DNA of 64,000 nucleotides from Ectocarpus siliculosus. Its lineage: Eukaryota > Sar > Phaeophyceae > Ectocarpales > Ectocarpaceae. The stretch lies in contig FN649740.1 of NCBI GenBank assembly GCA_000310025.1, positions 78,728-142,727 of the forward strand, in the 5' to 3' direction. A program made the position numbers and the translations under genes. A model generated the notes under the pieces. That model worked only from the letters and a program-made list of their open reading frames with translations, did no database searches and was not told where the DNA came from. Numbering within the stretch: position 1 is the stretch's first letter; the number at the start of each line of letters is the position of its first letter. Below are positions 12,201 to 36,302 of the stretch, one piece after another.

Positions 12201-14235
12201 ACCAGGTGCCTCCTACTGATGCTGCACACAGGCGAACGTATTTCGAGTAGTATCCACCACAGGTTCATCAGCAGTAAACTACAGCTGTAGTACTACCGTA
12301 TATGACACAAGATAACACACCTACATAAGAAAGCACACCCCCCACAGAATACGACACCCCGGTGAAAGTTTTGGGCGCTTCTGACAAACCATCGATTTAT
12401 CACCGGGGGTACAAAAGATAGCACACCCCGGTGATATTTTTAGTTACGCCGCATATAGTCACGGGGCCCCTCCTTTATCACCGGGGTGACAGCATCTGCC
12501 CTGGGCAATCACACACACAACCACGTCAGCTGTGTGAGGGGAAACACCCCGCATGGAGACCCCCAACACAATGAACGTGCAGGCAGAGCAGAATGCAGAC
12601 GCAAGTACCAAGTACACGTTTTGGTGAGGGGGGCAGGACGGATGGCGCACACAGTCTGTGGCCACCGCCAATCATCGTATCGGTCGAGATACCTTCGGTT
12701 TTTAATTTTTTCTTGCTCGATGCAAGCCCGTATTTTGTTTCAAACTTTTTTTGGCGATGAGAGGGTTGAGTTATCGCCGAGGTCATGTGCTCAGGAGTTT
12801 CGTCACCTCGGTTGAGCCCCTTTGTTTTTCCACGCCCCTTTAGGTAGGTCCCTACACTGCACGTGTACGTGCAGGCATGGCTATCACACCCCCTTTTATC
12901 GCACCCCCTCATTTATCACACCCTAAAGCACACGCTGTGGCTTTTCGGACGTGCTATCACACCCCCTTTTATCACACCCCCTCATTTATCACACCCCCAA
13001 ACACACGCTGTGGGTGTTCGGACGCGCTATCACCCCCCCTGTTTTATCACCCTCCCCCCCTCCCCCTCGGCCTTGTTTGCCATCGGGGTTTGGGTTTTCG
13101 TCGCTTGGCAACGACGTTGTAAAACAAGCCGCCCCCCCCGGTGTTTGCCATCGGGGTTTGGGTTTTCGTCGCTTGGCAACGACGTTGTAAAACAAGCCCC
13201 CCACTCGGTGTTTGCCATCGGGATTGGGTTTTCGTCGCTTGGCAACGACGTTGTAAAACAAGCCAACTCACTTCGTGAACTCGGCAACCAGGTTACCGTT
13301 TTTTTTTTTTACCTCGGTTTTTTTTTGGCGGTAACCATAATGGTGGTCGAGTAGATTATGTTGTGCGGGGTCGAGAACCCTTACTCCGAGCAACGGGGGA
13401 TGATCGCACCACGTTGTGTAAAATGGTCAAGCTTCCTCGAGGCAGTTACACAGTGCTTACAACTGTCTCTGGAAGTGAAAGCACCAGAAAATAAATTAAG
13501 TCATACGTAGCTGTCATCCGTACGCAAGGAAGTAAGCACAAGATGCCGAACACCCTTAGCAGGATGCAGCTCACCCTTCATGCGACTCGCCAAATACCTC
13601 ACGGCGCTTCGCGCTTGGTGATGTGAGAGCCTGGTCCGGTGAGAACCCGGCGTGCTCCGTCCCGGCTTTGTAGGGATGCGAGGTCAATGGTCAAACGATT
13701 ACGGCATGCACGGCTATGAGTACCCCCCCCCCCCCCCGTAGGGGCCTCTGCGAGCTGCACTTTATCACCGGGGGTACACAAGATACCACCCCCCCCACAG
13801 GATACCACACCCGGTGATAATATTTTCAAACTCCAAAATGTTATCACCGGGGTGTGTTTTCTTGTGTCATATACGGTATACTCCCACTGCCTGCAACGAT
13901 TGGTGTTGCTAGTCTATAGTCTACAGCAGTACAGGCGTCTACCAGTAGTCGCAACAGGCGAGGGCCTATATGTAGACAATCATGATTGTTAAATCCATTT
14001 GTATTGCAGTCTAAATCGCACCCACCTGAGCGAACCAGTTGTTGCTACTGGTGGCGTGGAGAGTCTGCTGCTGTCGATATCTTCGGGTGCTGCTGTCGAC
14101 GCTGCATGATCCACGTTGCCACGTAGGACAGCCGTGTCGTGAACTCCGGCTGCTGGTTCTGACGGGCGTTGGCGCGAACGAAGCAACGCTTTGGAGCAAT
14201 GCTAGCAGCACAAGCAAGGAACCAAAGCATTTCAT
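9296..14235 (-). CDS. Plastid-lipid-associated protein (PAP/fibrillin)
   Basis: Fibrillins coat plastoglobules and thylakoid lipid domains in the plastid. Five exons join in phase: 14026-14235, 11758-11920, 10883-11106, 9796-9882 and 9296-9391, coding 259 residues. Exon 1 has a signal peptide (MKCFGSLLVLLALLQSVA) followed by SFAPTP, the ASAFAP-type cleavage site of stramenopile bipartite plastid targeting. Exon 2 gives the N-terminal helix of the PAP domain (KLKQRLLDTVRDTKRGIS, then DIDELIAAIEP). Exon 3 gives the SARWILEWTTERE strand, equivalent to GKWRLLYTTS, and the PVEQDIDVDARTLSN segment. Exon 4 gives RVNFEFEACKLKYGG. Exon 5 has the family's closing motif GWFESVYLDQDLRVTR followed by VTVLVKG. 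Length and domain order are normal. Intron 1 (2.1 kb) holds an inverted-repeat element. Confidence 0.9.
12879..13050. repeat. Tandem repeat, about 73-bp unit
   Basis: Two full units begin at 12879 and 12952 and a partial third at 13026. Each starts GCTATCACACCCCC and ends with a GCTGTGG...TTCGGACG block. The array lies inside the inverted-repeat element. Confidence 0.85.
13075..13264. repeat. Tandem repeat, about 67-bp unit, three copies
   Basis: Copies begin at 13075, 13143 and 13210. They are nearly identical over about 56 bp, starting GTTTGCCATCGGG and ending GTTGTAAAACAAGCC; only the spacer between copies varies. The array lies inside the inverted-repeat element. Confidence 0.9.
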
Positions 14236-16204
14236 AGCGTCATATCTCAGTCTGATCATGAGGCCCAAGTAGGGAGAGAGTGGTGGTATGGAACAGCAAA
14301 ATCTGTCAGGTTGATCAGTTCGTACTTCGCATCGCTCTGTGAGAGCAGACTGGGGGCCGCCCGATGGGCGGCGTTGCGGTCCGGACTGGCGAATGAAGGT
14401 TGTGCCGCATTTGGTTCAGTTCCCATGTTCCCTTGGTATCTTCTCCTGCTTCTCTCTGCTACACCAATCAATGCACACGGCTCTGCAGTCTCGAACGCTC
14501 CCATTCCCATCACAGCTATTCCAATTCCCAACCTAACACGTGGAGTTCCCTTTATGAAATTCTTTAGCGTCGAGTCCCTCGCCTTCGGGTTTGCAGTTTG
14601 CAGTTTTGGTTACAACAACGTGGCAACCTCATGATGCACCGACAACCGACCACGAACGCTGTTTTTTCGCGCCCCTTCAAGAGCAAAAATACGGCTACAG
14701 CAAATGTTCAACTTGCGCCGAGAATTGCCTGCCAATCACTGGCTAATTTCTCTTACGGGGTGAAATCGGTCAACCTTGTCGGGGAAGCAGGGTCATGTCC
14801 AACGTATATTCTCTCGCGCCTTCTCTCTACCCACACACCACTGCTGTGATGATTGCTATGAACACAGGAAGGATATTGTTCTGGATACTGGACAGCAGCA
14901 ATCCAATCTGCCGCATGCCGATATACACGTCCACCCTAGGGGAAAGTTCAAGCACTAAACGACAAGTCTTACCAGCCCTAGTTGGTCGCTAATTCACTCA
15001 CCCAAGCGAATGCAGCGCGTTGGTCGGAGTTGCACTATGGTCGGGGGTCACCTCACGCATGTTTTGACGAGGCTCTGTAGCCCCAAGGTCGGTGGTTCTC
15101 ATCCTGTTTATCGAGCAGGAAGTATTCCCGCCGAATAGACAATGTCGTTCAGTGCTTGTGGTGGAGCGTGGCTAGCCATCGGGGTCGACCAGGCGCTATG
15201 GACCGCCCTTGTTTTCAACACCCTCGGCGCCTCTCTGTAAGTGTGTCGGCTTCGCCCGCGTCTGGCTGTTGGCGAACGGCAACACACACATGTACGGTAG
15301 AACGGAATGTTTCCCGACATGACCAGTTTAGCCGGGGTTTGATTGGGGGCCACTCGTTCGTTCCCCAACGGATAAGGCACCCGTACTACTGTAAATGTTT
15401 TTGTTACTCTAGTGCTGCTGCCAACAGCAGTGCGATGCTCCTCGACTTCTGCTGTACGTTGAGACACGACAAAATGCGCGTTGACCATTTGACGAGGTCC
15501 AATCATATCGAAGGTATACAAGTAGGTATCCGTCGTTGTGCGGCGGTACGTGCGTTGGCATGCACCTTTTCGTGCTGCACTTGGCGCTTGTGTGTGCCCT
15601 ATGCTATGCTCCGACAATGTTCCGGGTTATTCAATTCCTGAGGTTTCAATGGAACAAGTTAACTACTGTAGTGAGAAGTAGACAAGACGGTAAGAGACAC
15701 CCTTCAACAGGGTCGGCTGCAGAAGGAGCCTTCAAAAGTCCTCAGGTTCGGCTGTCACAGGTTTCTGGTACGATGTAGGGATAACGCAACGACACCGCAA
15801 GTAAGGTCGGATCGAAACATTTTTTCCGTACACCGTAAGTCTAGCAGAGGGGGGCAAGATCCCCAGTAAAATGAGGCTTCGCGCATCTCTCCTTCATCCG
15901 TTTAACATATACTTGGTTGGAGAACATGGTGACCAACACTCCAACAAGACTTGTTCAATCTCGAAACGGAACGGATCAAAACGCAAAGTAAATTGCACCG
16001 TCTCGCTACCCCAGGTTGTCGTTGTTAAGAACACGTAGGTAAAATAAATATTTACTCGCTTTTGTCATCACGGTGTAATTCGTCAACACTTCCATGTCGT
16101 ACGCAAACACAACAACAACTTTCTCCCTCTCTCTTGAAAGATCTTCGAAATATGCATCGTCATCAAACGATCAAAACGCCCTGAAGTCGTAGGATCCCTC
16201 CCGC

Positions 16205-16235
<31 letters not shown>

Positions 16236-16793
16236 CCTCTCCCTCTCTGCACCTATCTCCGCCCTGAACAGCATCAACTTCATTTCTAGCCTATACAATG
16301 CGCTCTATACCAGATGGCATCGTCGTTTAGAGCACAACCACTCACAGGACGGGTTGCCCCCCTTACAAGTACCACCCCTCCCTTCCGATTTACTTGCTAC
16401 AAATGTGCGAATCATGCCGTCTAAACATGCAATTCACACGAGAGATTGAGATGGAGGATGGCAACAACAAATTTCTACCGCAGTGAACGTAAACCACGGT
16501 ATTGTTCTAAAAATTTAAACCACGTAGATACAACGAATTTAATGTGGTTGGGCATGCCGCTGTTACTCGAAGCCGGATCTCCACCAACATACTTGCCGCC
16601 GTCAAAAATGTTACGGAAAGGATCAGCCTTCTGCAACAAGAAAAATGGTGGGCAAAGACTGGCCAAAGCAGTGAATTAGAACTTCGATTTATATGCCCGA
16701 TGTCATGTTAGGCATACACCACCGATCTTGACCGGAAGTGGCCACCCGAAAACATGGGTTTGTCTCCAGCAAGATCTCTCTCTCCCACATTTT
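14236..16793. other. Intergenic region upstream of PAP and downstream of the DUF1995 gene
   Basis: It should hold the PAP promoter and the DUF1995 3' UTR. A CT-rich microsatellite occupies about 16205-16250. A minus-strand frame at 16475-16635 (starting KADPFRNIFDGGKYVGG after a TTGCAG acceptor) looks protein-like and may be a further DUF1995 exon or alternative 3' end, but its phase does not join the exon ending at 16794. No other coding pattern. Confidence 0.35.
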
Positions 16794-20485
<3,692 letters not shown>

Positions 20486-22599
20486 CTGCCGCAAAAAAAA
20501 AAGAGTTCCGTAGCCATCAGAGCGATGCGATCTACAGTCATCCGTCAGAGCTAGCAGACAAGGACATCAACGGGCAGCAAACGTAACCAGCCGGCAGCAA
20601 CCAGCAACCCACGGGAACGGCAGCGTCACACATCACACGTAGTACACGACTAGCAATGGTCTCCAGTGGCGGCAAGTTATTCCGCTTCAGGCCAAGTTAG
20701 CTTCGTTGCTTCAGAGAGAGCGTGTCATCGATTCGAGGAGGGTTTCATGGTACGTTGTTTGTTGTTGATGTAACGGTTCGTTGTAGTTGTTGTACCTGTT
20801 ATTGTTGCTGTTGCGTTTTTGAGACAAATGTTGAAACCATTGTGTAGGGTAGGGTAGACCCTCCCCTCTCCCTCGAAAACGAAGTCACGTCCATCTCACC
20901 AACTCGGAACCTATGTACGTCGAAGAGCACTTGGACAGGAGAACCATAAGAGAGAGCGAGCATCGTCGTCGTAAACCTCTACGGATGTAGGGAGCGCCCA
21001 TGGTCGTAATAAAACCGTCCACAGGAGTCCAGAAAAAAGAAGAAGCTACTCACGCAAATCATCATGCAAGACACAGCGCTCCGCCCTGGACGGTATGTCC
21101 ACTCGCCCCCCCTTGGCCGGGGAGCTCTCTCTCTCTAAAACACCCAGATACCCAGAATTACGAATCACGCAGCAAACTGGCACGATCTACATACATACAC
21201 ACGCATACAGGTGTCGGGCAAGGACGGGCACACTGAACATATGAAGATATGAAGATAAGGCCCTTTTTCGCTTTGCGGTGTCCCTTCGTGACGAGCTTTA
21301 GGGGCAACACGATGATTGAGGGCGAGATGTAACGGAAGGTGTGCCTCGTCGGAGAGTGTTCTGAGGTCTGAGGTTTGAATCGCCATCCTTTGCTGACTGC
21401 GTGCAAGGTATTCACACACCACCGTAGGCTTGAGTGTTCCTGTATCCAAGTAAACTACCTTCACGTTCCAATGGCACGCCGACAATGATGTGTCCCACAC
21501 GATACTGGTCCTGCCTTATACCAAACAACCGTCACAGTCAGTCTGCCTGGGACTTACATGCAGTGAGAAAAGTAAACTAGGATCGTTTCAGGCATGATGT
21601 TCGACCTCCTTGTAGAAGATGAAAAACGAAAAATCCCTTCCTCCACGCATCCTTTACCGTGGAACAATGCCTGGCCTGGAGGATCGCCAAAGTGCGAGTA
21701 CATCAATCCGCTACTGGACAGGCGACTCGGTTACTCTTTTGTTCTCTAGGTGGACACATCGCGATTGCCATATAGAAGTACACTATAGCTAGACTGCTTT
21801 GGTACTTGTTAGTACACTGTAGTGGTGCGATGAGAACCTCCTGTGCAGCGGTCCATCCCAAACCGCCACTCGGGGAATATGAACCGTGTTGGTACCAGCA
21901 ACGGAACACCGCCGACTACAGCATCGACTATGAACCTAAATCTTGTTCTCAGCCCCGCGAAAACCAAGTCGCCAACCTCTTTCGTAGCTCCCTATGCGTA
22001 CACCCCGCCCGAAAATCAAACCTCGACTCCAGCACGAATTTACCATTCTTCCACAATTCGCGAAACGCCACGACTTACCCTAAACCCTAACCCTAGACGT
22101 CTTAGACACCATCAAGGTGCTCAGACATCGAATCCCCGAAGATCCAATGCCACACCTCAAGGGCTCAAGGGGCACAAGGCCTCCAGCTGCAGGACATCAC
22201 GGCTCGGTGTACTGGTGCATAATCTAATAAACTTCCCCACGGACTATGGCACCAGCGGAAGCGACTACCGAACAACTTGCCTCCTAGGAAAGGAAAAATA
22301 CAGCAGGATACGCGACGCGATCGCTGTTTCTCGTCTTTCCAATACCACCACATTCGCAATTCGTCGCAGCATCGTTCCTTCTTCAAGCGCCACCGGCACG
22401 ATAAAACCTTCTCGTCCACCTGGCGACCGCTAAGCCCATCTGTAATCCTGCCTGAGGGTATCACCGAGCCATCGATCCGCGCCATTGCCCTTTCTTCCAA
22501 TTTCTAGCAGACGTCCTACACAGAGTCGAACCCCTCTCGCCCCTCCCCTCCCCTCCCCTCCCCTCCTATTCTATATTCTAGTCGAGCAACAACAACAAA
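20486..22599. other. Upstream region of the DUF1995 gene; telomere-like motif near 22080
   Basis: The missing first exon(s) of DUF1995 are expected here but none could be fixed. A short CCCTAAACCCTAACCCTAG tract lies at about 22078-22096. A CCCCT minisatellite at about 22540-22566 abuts the FKBP 3' end. Confidence 0.35.
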
Positions 22600-22944
22600 T
22601 CACTCGATGGACAGAACCTCGATCTCGAAGCAGAGGATGGAGTTCGGCATGATCCCCCACGACTCAAATCCGGAGGAGCCGTAGCCGTACTCCGGTGAGC
22701 ACGTGAGTTTCGCCACCTCGCCGACGGCCATGTCCAGCACACCTTCGTCCCACCCCTTGATCACACTTCCTAGCCCGATGTAGTAGCTGAAGGGCACCTG
22801 GCCGGGGTCCTTAGTGCTCCAAAACTTCTGGGAAAGGTCCCTGTTCTTGCCGTAGCCGGTGCAGTGCACGGTGACCTTTTGCCCCTTTTTCGGCTTCTGA
22901 GCTCCGGCGGGGGCTGGGGTAATCACTTCCCTCACGACCCCCAT
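22600..22944 (-). CDS. FKBP-type peptidyl-prolyl isomerase, FKBP12-like
   Basis: This is a 114-residue single-exon protein. The start MGVVREVITPAP aligns with the canonical FKBP12 start (MGVQVETISPGD), which is why this Met is preferred over upstream in-frame ones. The fold signature is clear: KKGQKVTVHCTGYG, VIKGWDEGVLDMAVGEVAKL, SPEYGYGSSGF and the C-terminal SILCFEIEVLSIE. FKBPs catalyse cis-trans isomerisation of X-Pro bonds. Trp of GW, VI and the loop Tyr are kept, but two pocket residues differ: Cys replaces the Tyr of VHYTG, and Trp stands where FKBP12 has the Asp of KFD. Activity may therefore be reduced. The frame stays open upstream to 23115 with a Met there, which could add an N-terminal targeting extension. 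Confidence 0.88.
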   Translation of the reverse strand: MGVVREVITPAPAGAQKPKKGQKVTVHCTGYGKNRDLSQKFWSTKDPGQVPFSYYIGLGSVIKGWDEGVLDMAVGEVAKLTCSPEYGYGSSGFESWGIMPNSILCFEIEVLSIE

Positions 22945-24197
22945 GGCGCTGCCGTTGGCAGAGTCTGCTTCTTCGGCGCTGCCTCTGTTCGGGGCAGAGA
23001 GCGTGTGAAGCCGGCGGGGAGCAGGGATGGAGAAGATGGTTCCAGCAATGCACCCCTGGTCAGCTCCCGGCATCTGTTCGATCTGGAGGGCCACAAGCCG
23101 CCACCTCCACATCACCGACGCTCTTCGTTGTATTACAGAACTATGGACAGCACTATTAGTGTGCTAAATAAAACTAACCACACACACCGCGGCTACCCCG
23201 ATACAACATATTCCTAGATATGAGTGCCATCGGCACCGAACAGCTGCGAACTGCTGCAGATGGCTGCACTTTCCATGACAAGTCTTCGGGTGTTGGGCCT
23301 CTGGCTATCACCCTACTCGTAGTATAACGGTAAGGATTTCACGTGCCCGATGTGTATATCACACTCTTAATTCAACCTTTACATTACACAGCAGTTCTCC
23401 CGCCTCCTCCTCGTACTGCTGTATCATGCCCATGCCAACATATGGCAATTTACCGGCCGTAGAAACACAAAAAAATTGTTGAACGTGATAATTGCTAAGA
23501 TGACTGCTAAGTACATAAATGTAAGGGCTCCCAGGTAACGCAAACACAAAAGCGATCAAACAAGCTGAAGGGGGGACTTCTGTAATAACACCGCTACCGT
23601 TAGTGTACCATGCACGAGAGACTGCATGCTGCACTTGTTTGACTTGATACAGCTACTGCTGTGGGTGGAAAACCGGCTTGAGGATTTCTCAGAATACAGC
23701 AGCGGATTAAAATAGGAGTTCAAGTTCCGGCGAAGTGAGTCCCACATTTTTCTGGGAGTGCTGTTAGAACACGCTTGGTCGTGAGAATATTTGAAGGGAG
23801 GAAGGATCTGCTGAACTGCTCGCGTAGAAAGGCAAGGTTGTTGCTCTGTACATATAAGCGCAGCTGAGGTAGGTGTAGTGATCGTGTGGGTACGGTCATA
23901 GGGACGATAGAAAGAAAAAGACAGAGTGGAGAATGGGCAAGACGTCAGGCGATAGGCAGCACTGCTTGCTGTTGCACTGGAGTAGAGCATGCGACGGCGG
24001 TCCAAAGACAGCGGCAGACTACATCTCCAGAAGCATCCACTTTTCGGACTGCGAAATCTGCGACGTACGGGGATCATGAAAAAACAACGAACACACCAAC
24101 TTATGGTAAGGCCACACAACTTGGACGCGGGCCTCCAACCACACACAACAACACACCCATGCAGCACAGCACAGCACAGCACAGCACAGCTTCACAC
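22945..24197. other. No firm gene; possible 3' exons of the 24198-24445 gene
   Basis: A minus-strand acceptor at about 24050 (GTCGCAG) could open the second exon of the plastid-targeted gene, but the frame it gives is not convincing. A CAGCA minisatellite lies at about 24164-24190. Confidence 0.3.
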
Positions 24198-24445
24198 CTT
24201 AGGGCCGACTTGGCGCCGGCGACGATGTCCTTCTCGATTTGCCCCGTCTTTTTGAACCAGCCCTCGTATAGCTTCGGCATCACGCCGCTGGGCCCCCCAA
24301 AAAACATGCGCACAGAGGACGTGCCATAGCGTGAGCCTTGGGGCTGGCTTACCCCATGCCTAGGTGCGAATGAGGACACGAAGCCTTCTACAGCGGCCTG
24401 TTGAGCGGCCACCGCCACCAACGCACAAAGCAGCGAGGTTTTCAT
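24198..24445 (-). CDS. First exon of an unrecognised plastid-targeted protein
   Basis: The start MKTSLLCALVAVAAQQAAVEG is a signal peptide, directly followed by FVSSFAPRHG, an ASAFAP-like site typical of stramenopile bipartite plastid import. The mature part begins about RMFFGGPSGVMPKLYEGW and continues FKKTGQIEKDIVAGAK. A good donor (AG|GTGTGA) follows in phase 2. The next exon could not be fixed. The gene is head to head with BiP (about 625 bp between start codons). I do not recognise the mature protein. Confidence 0.6.
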
Positions 24446-25070
24446 GTTTATGTGTCGCAGGGCGCGTGTGTTTGTGGGTATTTAGGCCGCTTGCTGTAGG
24501 CTGGTTGGGGAGGGTTAATAAATGATGTTTTCGTGGAGAGTAGCAACGTTTTTCTCCGGCCGGGGCTGTAGAAGGTTCATGCCGTTCAAAAAAAAAAATC
24601 AGGTGCTCTACCCTATCTACCACCCGCTGTTGAGGCGGCGTCCTCTTCTTGACAATAACGACCATACACCATGTGTTGCTAGGCCTCTCTGTTGTGCATA
24701 GCTCAGTTCTATTTCTCGAGAGAGATCGCACCGGCACCACCGTAAGAAGTTTTCTCGGAATTTTCCACCACAGCTGGGCCAATGAGAGACGAAGACACGT
24801 ACACGACACAGGGACGCGTGTCCAAATCCACCGTGCACGGTCGGGGTGGACACGCGTTTGGCCAACAATGAAGAAGGAAGGGGCAGGCTCGTCCGCATCG
24901 CATCACACCACCCCACTCTCTCACAAATTCTGCACAGCCTCATCGCACCAGCGCACCCAACCGACTTTTTTTCGGGAGAGAGACGCCACCGACAGAGCAA
25001 CGACGACAACACCACACCACGACATCTACAGCAGTCCAGACACACAACACACGACTATACCCGCAGCAAC
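24446..25070. promoter_or_regulatory. Divergent promoter region of BiP and the plastid-targeted gene
   Basis: The 625-bp interval must hold both promoters. It contains a strong dyad at 24814-24857 (separate entry). A classical ER-stress element (CCAAT-N9-CCACG) was searched for; the only CCAAT (about 24779) lacks the second half. Confidence 0.45.
24814..24857. promoter_or_regulatory. Nested palindrome upstream of BiP (candidate operator)
   Basis: ACGCGTGTCCA (24814-24824) and its perfect complement TGGACACGCGT (24847-24857) flank a central 10-bp palindrome CCGTGCACGG (24831-24840). It lies about 215-255 bp before the BiP start codon. Symmetry and position suggest binding of a dimeric factor; the ACGT/CACG core would suit a bZIP regulator, but that is inference. 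Confidence 0.4.
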
Positions 25071-34488
<9,418 letters not shown>

Positions 34489-36302
34489 TCTAGAGTAATG
34501 CCAGTGTCGTTCGATTGTGTATGCGACTTGTGAATACCCACTACTGTAGGTGTTGGACGTTTGGTATATTTCGCACTCTGTACAACCGTACGAGAAAAGT
34601 TTTGAGCAAGCTGGCAAGGCATCAAAGCCGTGCAAGTGTCTCAACGATTGAGCACAGTCTAGTGCTGAGCGAAACTTTTATTAGGGTTCAGTGTACTTAT
34701 GCATAGTATCGGTGGTTTGAGGCCAATTTCCTGCGTTACCCATGTGGTGGTCTGTACTAGTCTATATTTCTTGAATGGCGTAACTGAGCCCCGATTCGTT
34801 TTGAATGTTTCTTGTGAGAGGGCCGGCAATGGAAGCGCTATTATAGCATATTCTTTGTTCTGATTTGCGTGGTACGTCACTTGTTACGATCCGGGTGGGC
34901 CTCTCTGTACGCTAGAGTAGCCATCGCCGTGGAGCACAAAAATAAACGTGTATGCATGTGTGTGCGGCAACATGTCTGCCCTGCTTTCCGAATTCGTCGT
35001 TCATTGCGTTTCACCGGTCGAGTCTATAGTGAGGGATGAGAGTGATTTTGGACATTGGGGGTAGTTGACAGCTCAACAGAAAGCCACGTCATGTATTCAT
35101 ATATTCAACGTAACAAGGGAATTGAAGTGGACGGATGGAAGCTTGTGGCTGGGGTAACCCTAACCCTGCCTTCCCGAAGAAACGCTTCGAGCAGCGTCCA
35201 CCGTTACACAGTAGTCTCATGCGTTCGGGCCGTTGGCTGACCATCCTTCGTCTTGAGCGACGTTCGGGAAAGCGTTCAACCTAGCGGCGTGTAATGCCCG
35301 AGGTGTTCGCTCTCTCTTCGTTCATCGTCTGGAGATAACGATAACGACAACGTCGCCAGACTGAGCGACAGACACGCACTCACTAGCTTATTACAATGTG
35401 TCCAAAACGGACGACCAGGTAGATACGTTCATCACGGGGCTTGAAGTATATGTCGAAATCTCTCCGAAGCGTAGCACACGGAGGATCCACGCACGACCAC
35501 CAGTGAGTGACGCTGATTGGCAATGGCGCTCCGGTCGCTGAGAGAACATTTTTCTATTTTCAGCTCGTCCCATCCATTCCGGGTGCCCCCCAACTACAGT
35601 ACACCTTTCGTTATTTGTTTGACACGCCAGGTCGCGCAGGAGGGATTATTCACATTTCCTCCTGTGGTGAAGTGGTGAAGTCTTATTAAGTTGCTATTGC
35701 GGCGAGATTTCATTTATCCCTTCCTAATTGTTGTGTGTACTCACGACTACAAGTATGTTGCCACATCATGGATGTCAAGCAGAGGGTCATCTGCGAGCGA
35801 CGGTGGAGACCGGCCCTCTTTCAAGTTCGCATGCGCAGCAAATACACAACACAGCGTGCCCAAACGCGTTGCATGCATCTATTCCCGGCCATTCCCTTCA
35901 GCCACCGTTCAGCCATTCTCGACGTGCGGAGATGGTCGGCTTGACGACCATGCGTGCAACGGCACGTACGATGTGATCAGGATTGGATGTACAAATTTTA
36001 ATGATGTTGATCTCCGAAAAAGCGCACCACATGACGACAGTCACCACTGTAAAAGGTTACGACCCTGTATCAACCGCGACGTCCATTACTCTACGACACA
36101 AACAAGAACCTATCCTTGCAAACCCGCCAAGTTGCACGGGACATGCACAAAATTAAACCCTGGCCAGACGTCCAGACTCCACTCTACGTACGCATGTGTA
36201 CGCAAATGAACGCACCACAATCGGTGTGCTACAGCGGTACCGTGCTGCAAAATCCTGACAGATAGCAAGAACCCGTCCGGCCTACGACAACGATCGAACA
36301 GC
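34489..36302. other. Convergent intergenic region between BiP and the thioredoxin gene
   Basis: It should contain both 3' UTRs. Short frames overlap on both strands without protein-like character. A CCCTAACCC motif is present near 35157. Confidence 0.45.

Larger units (their letters stand above)
12294..13878. mobile_element. Putative non-autonomous DNA transposon with terminal inverted repeats, in PAP intron 1
   Basis: The first bases (TACCGTATATGACACAAGA, then T/A, then AACACACC) reappear as the reverse complement at the right end, giving terminal inverted repeats of about 28 bp with one mismatch. The trinucleotide TAC flanks both ends directly (12291-12293 and 13879-13881), consistent with a 3-bp target duplication. 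Subterminal copies of TTATCACCGGGGTG occur in both orientations near each end (about 12400-12480 and 13762-13855). The interior contains two tandem arrays and no transposase-like frame, so mobilisation would need an enzyme from elsewhere. The superfamily cannot be named from these features. Confidence 0.65.

Noticed and set aside
13120-13264. ACGACGTTGTAAAAC in the tandem repeat matches the lacZ/M13 primer region of cloning vectors
   Set aside because: The match stops after about 15 bases, the flanks differ from vector, and the motif is part of a three-copy genomic repeat inside an inverted-repeat element.
12340-13280. Repeat arrays as a CRISPR array
   Set aside because: Eukaryotic context, units of 67-73 bp with almost no unique spacer, and only two or three copies.
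24775-24800. CCAAT at about 24779 as half of an ER-stress response element
   Set aside because: The required CCACG is absent at the nine-base spacing.
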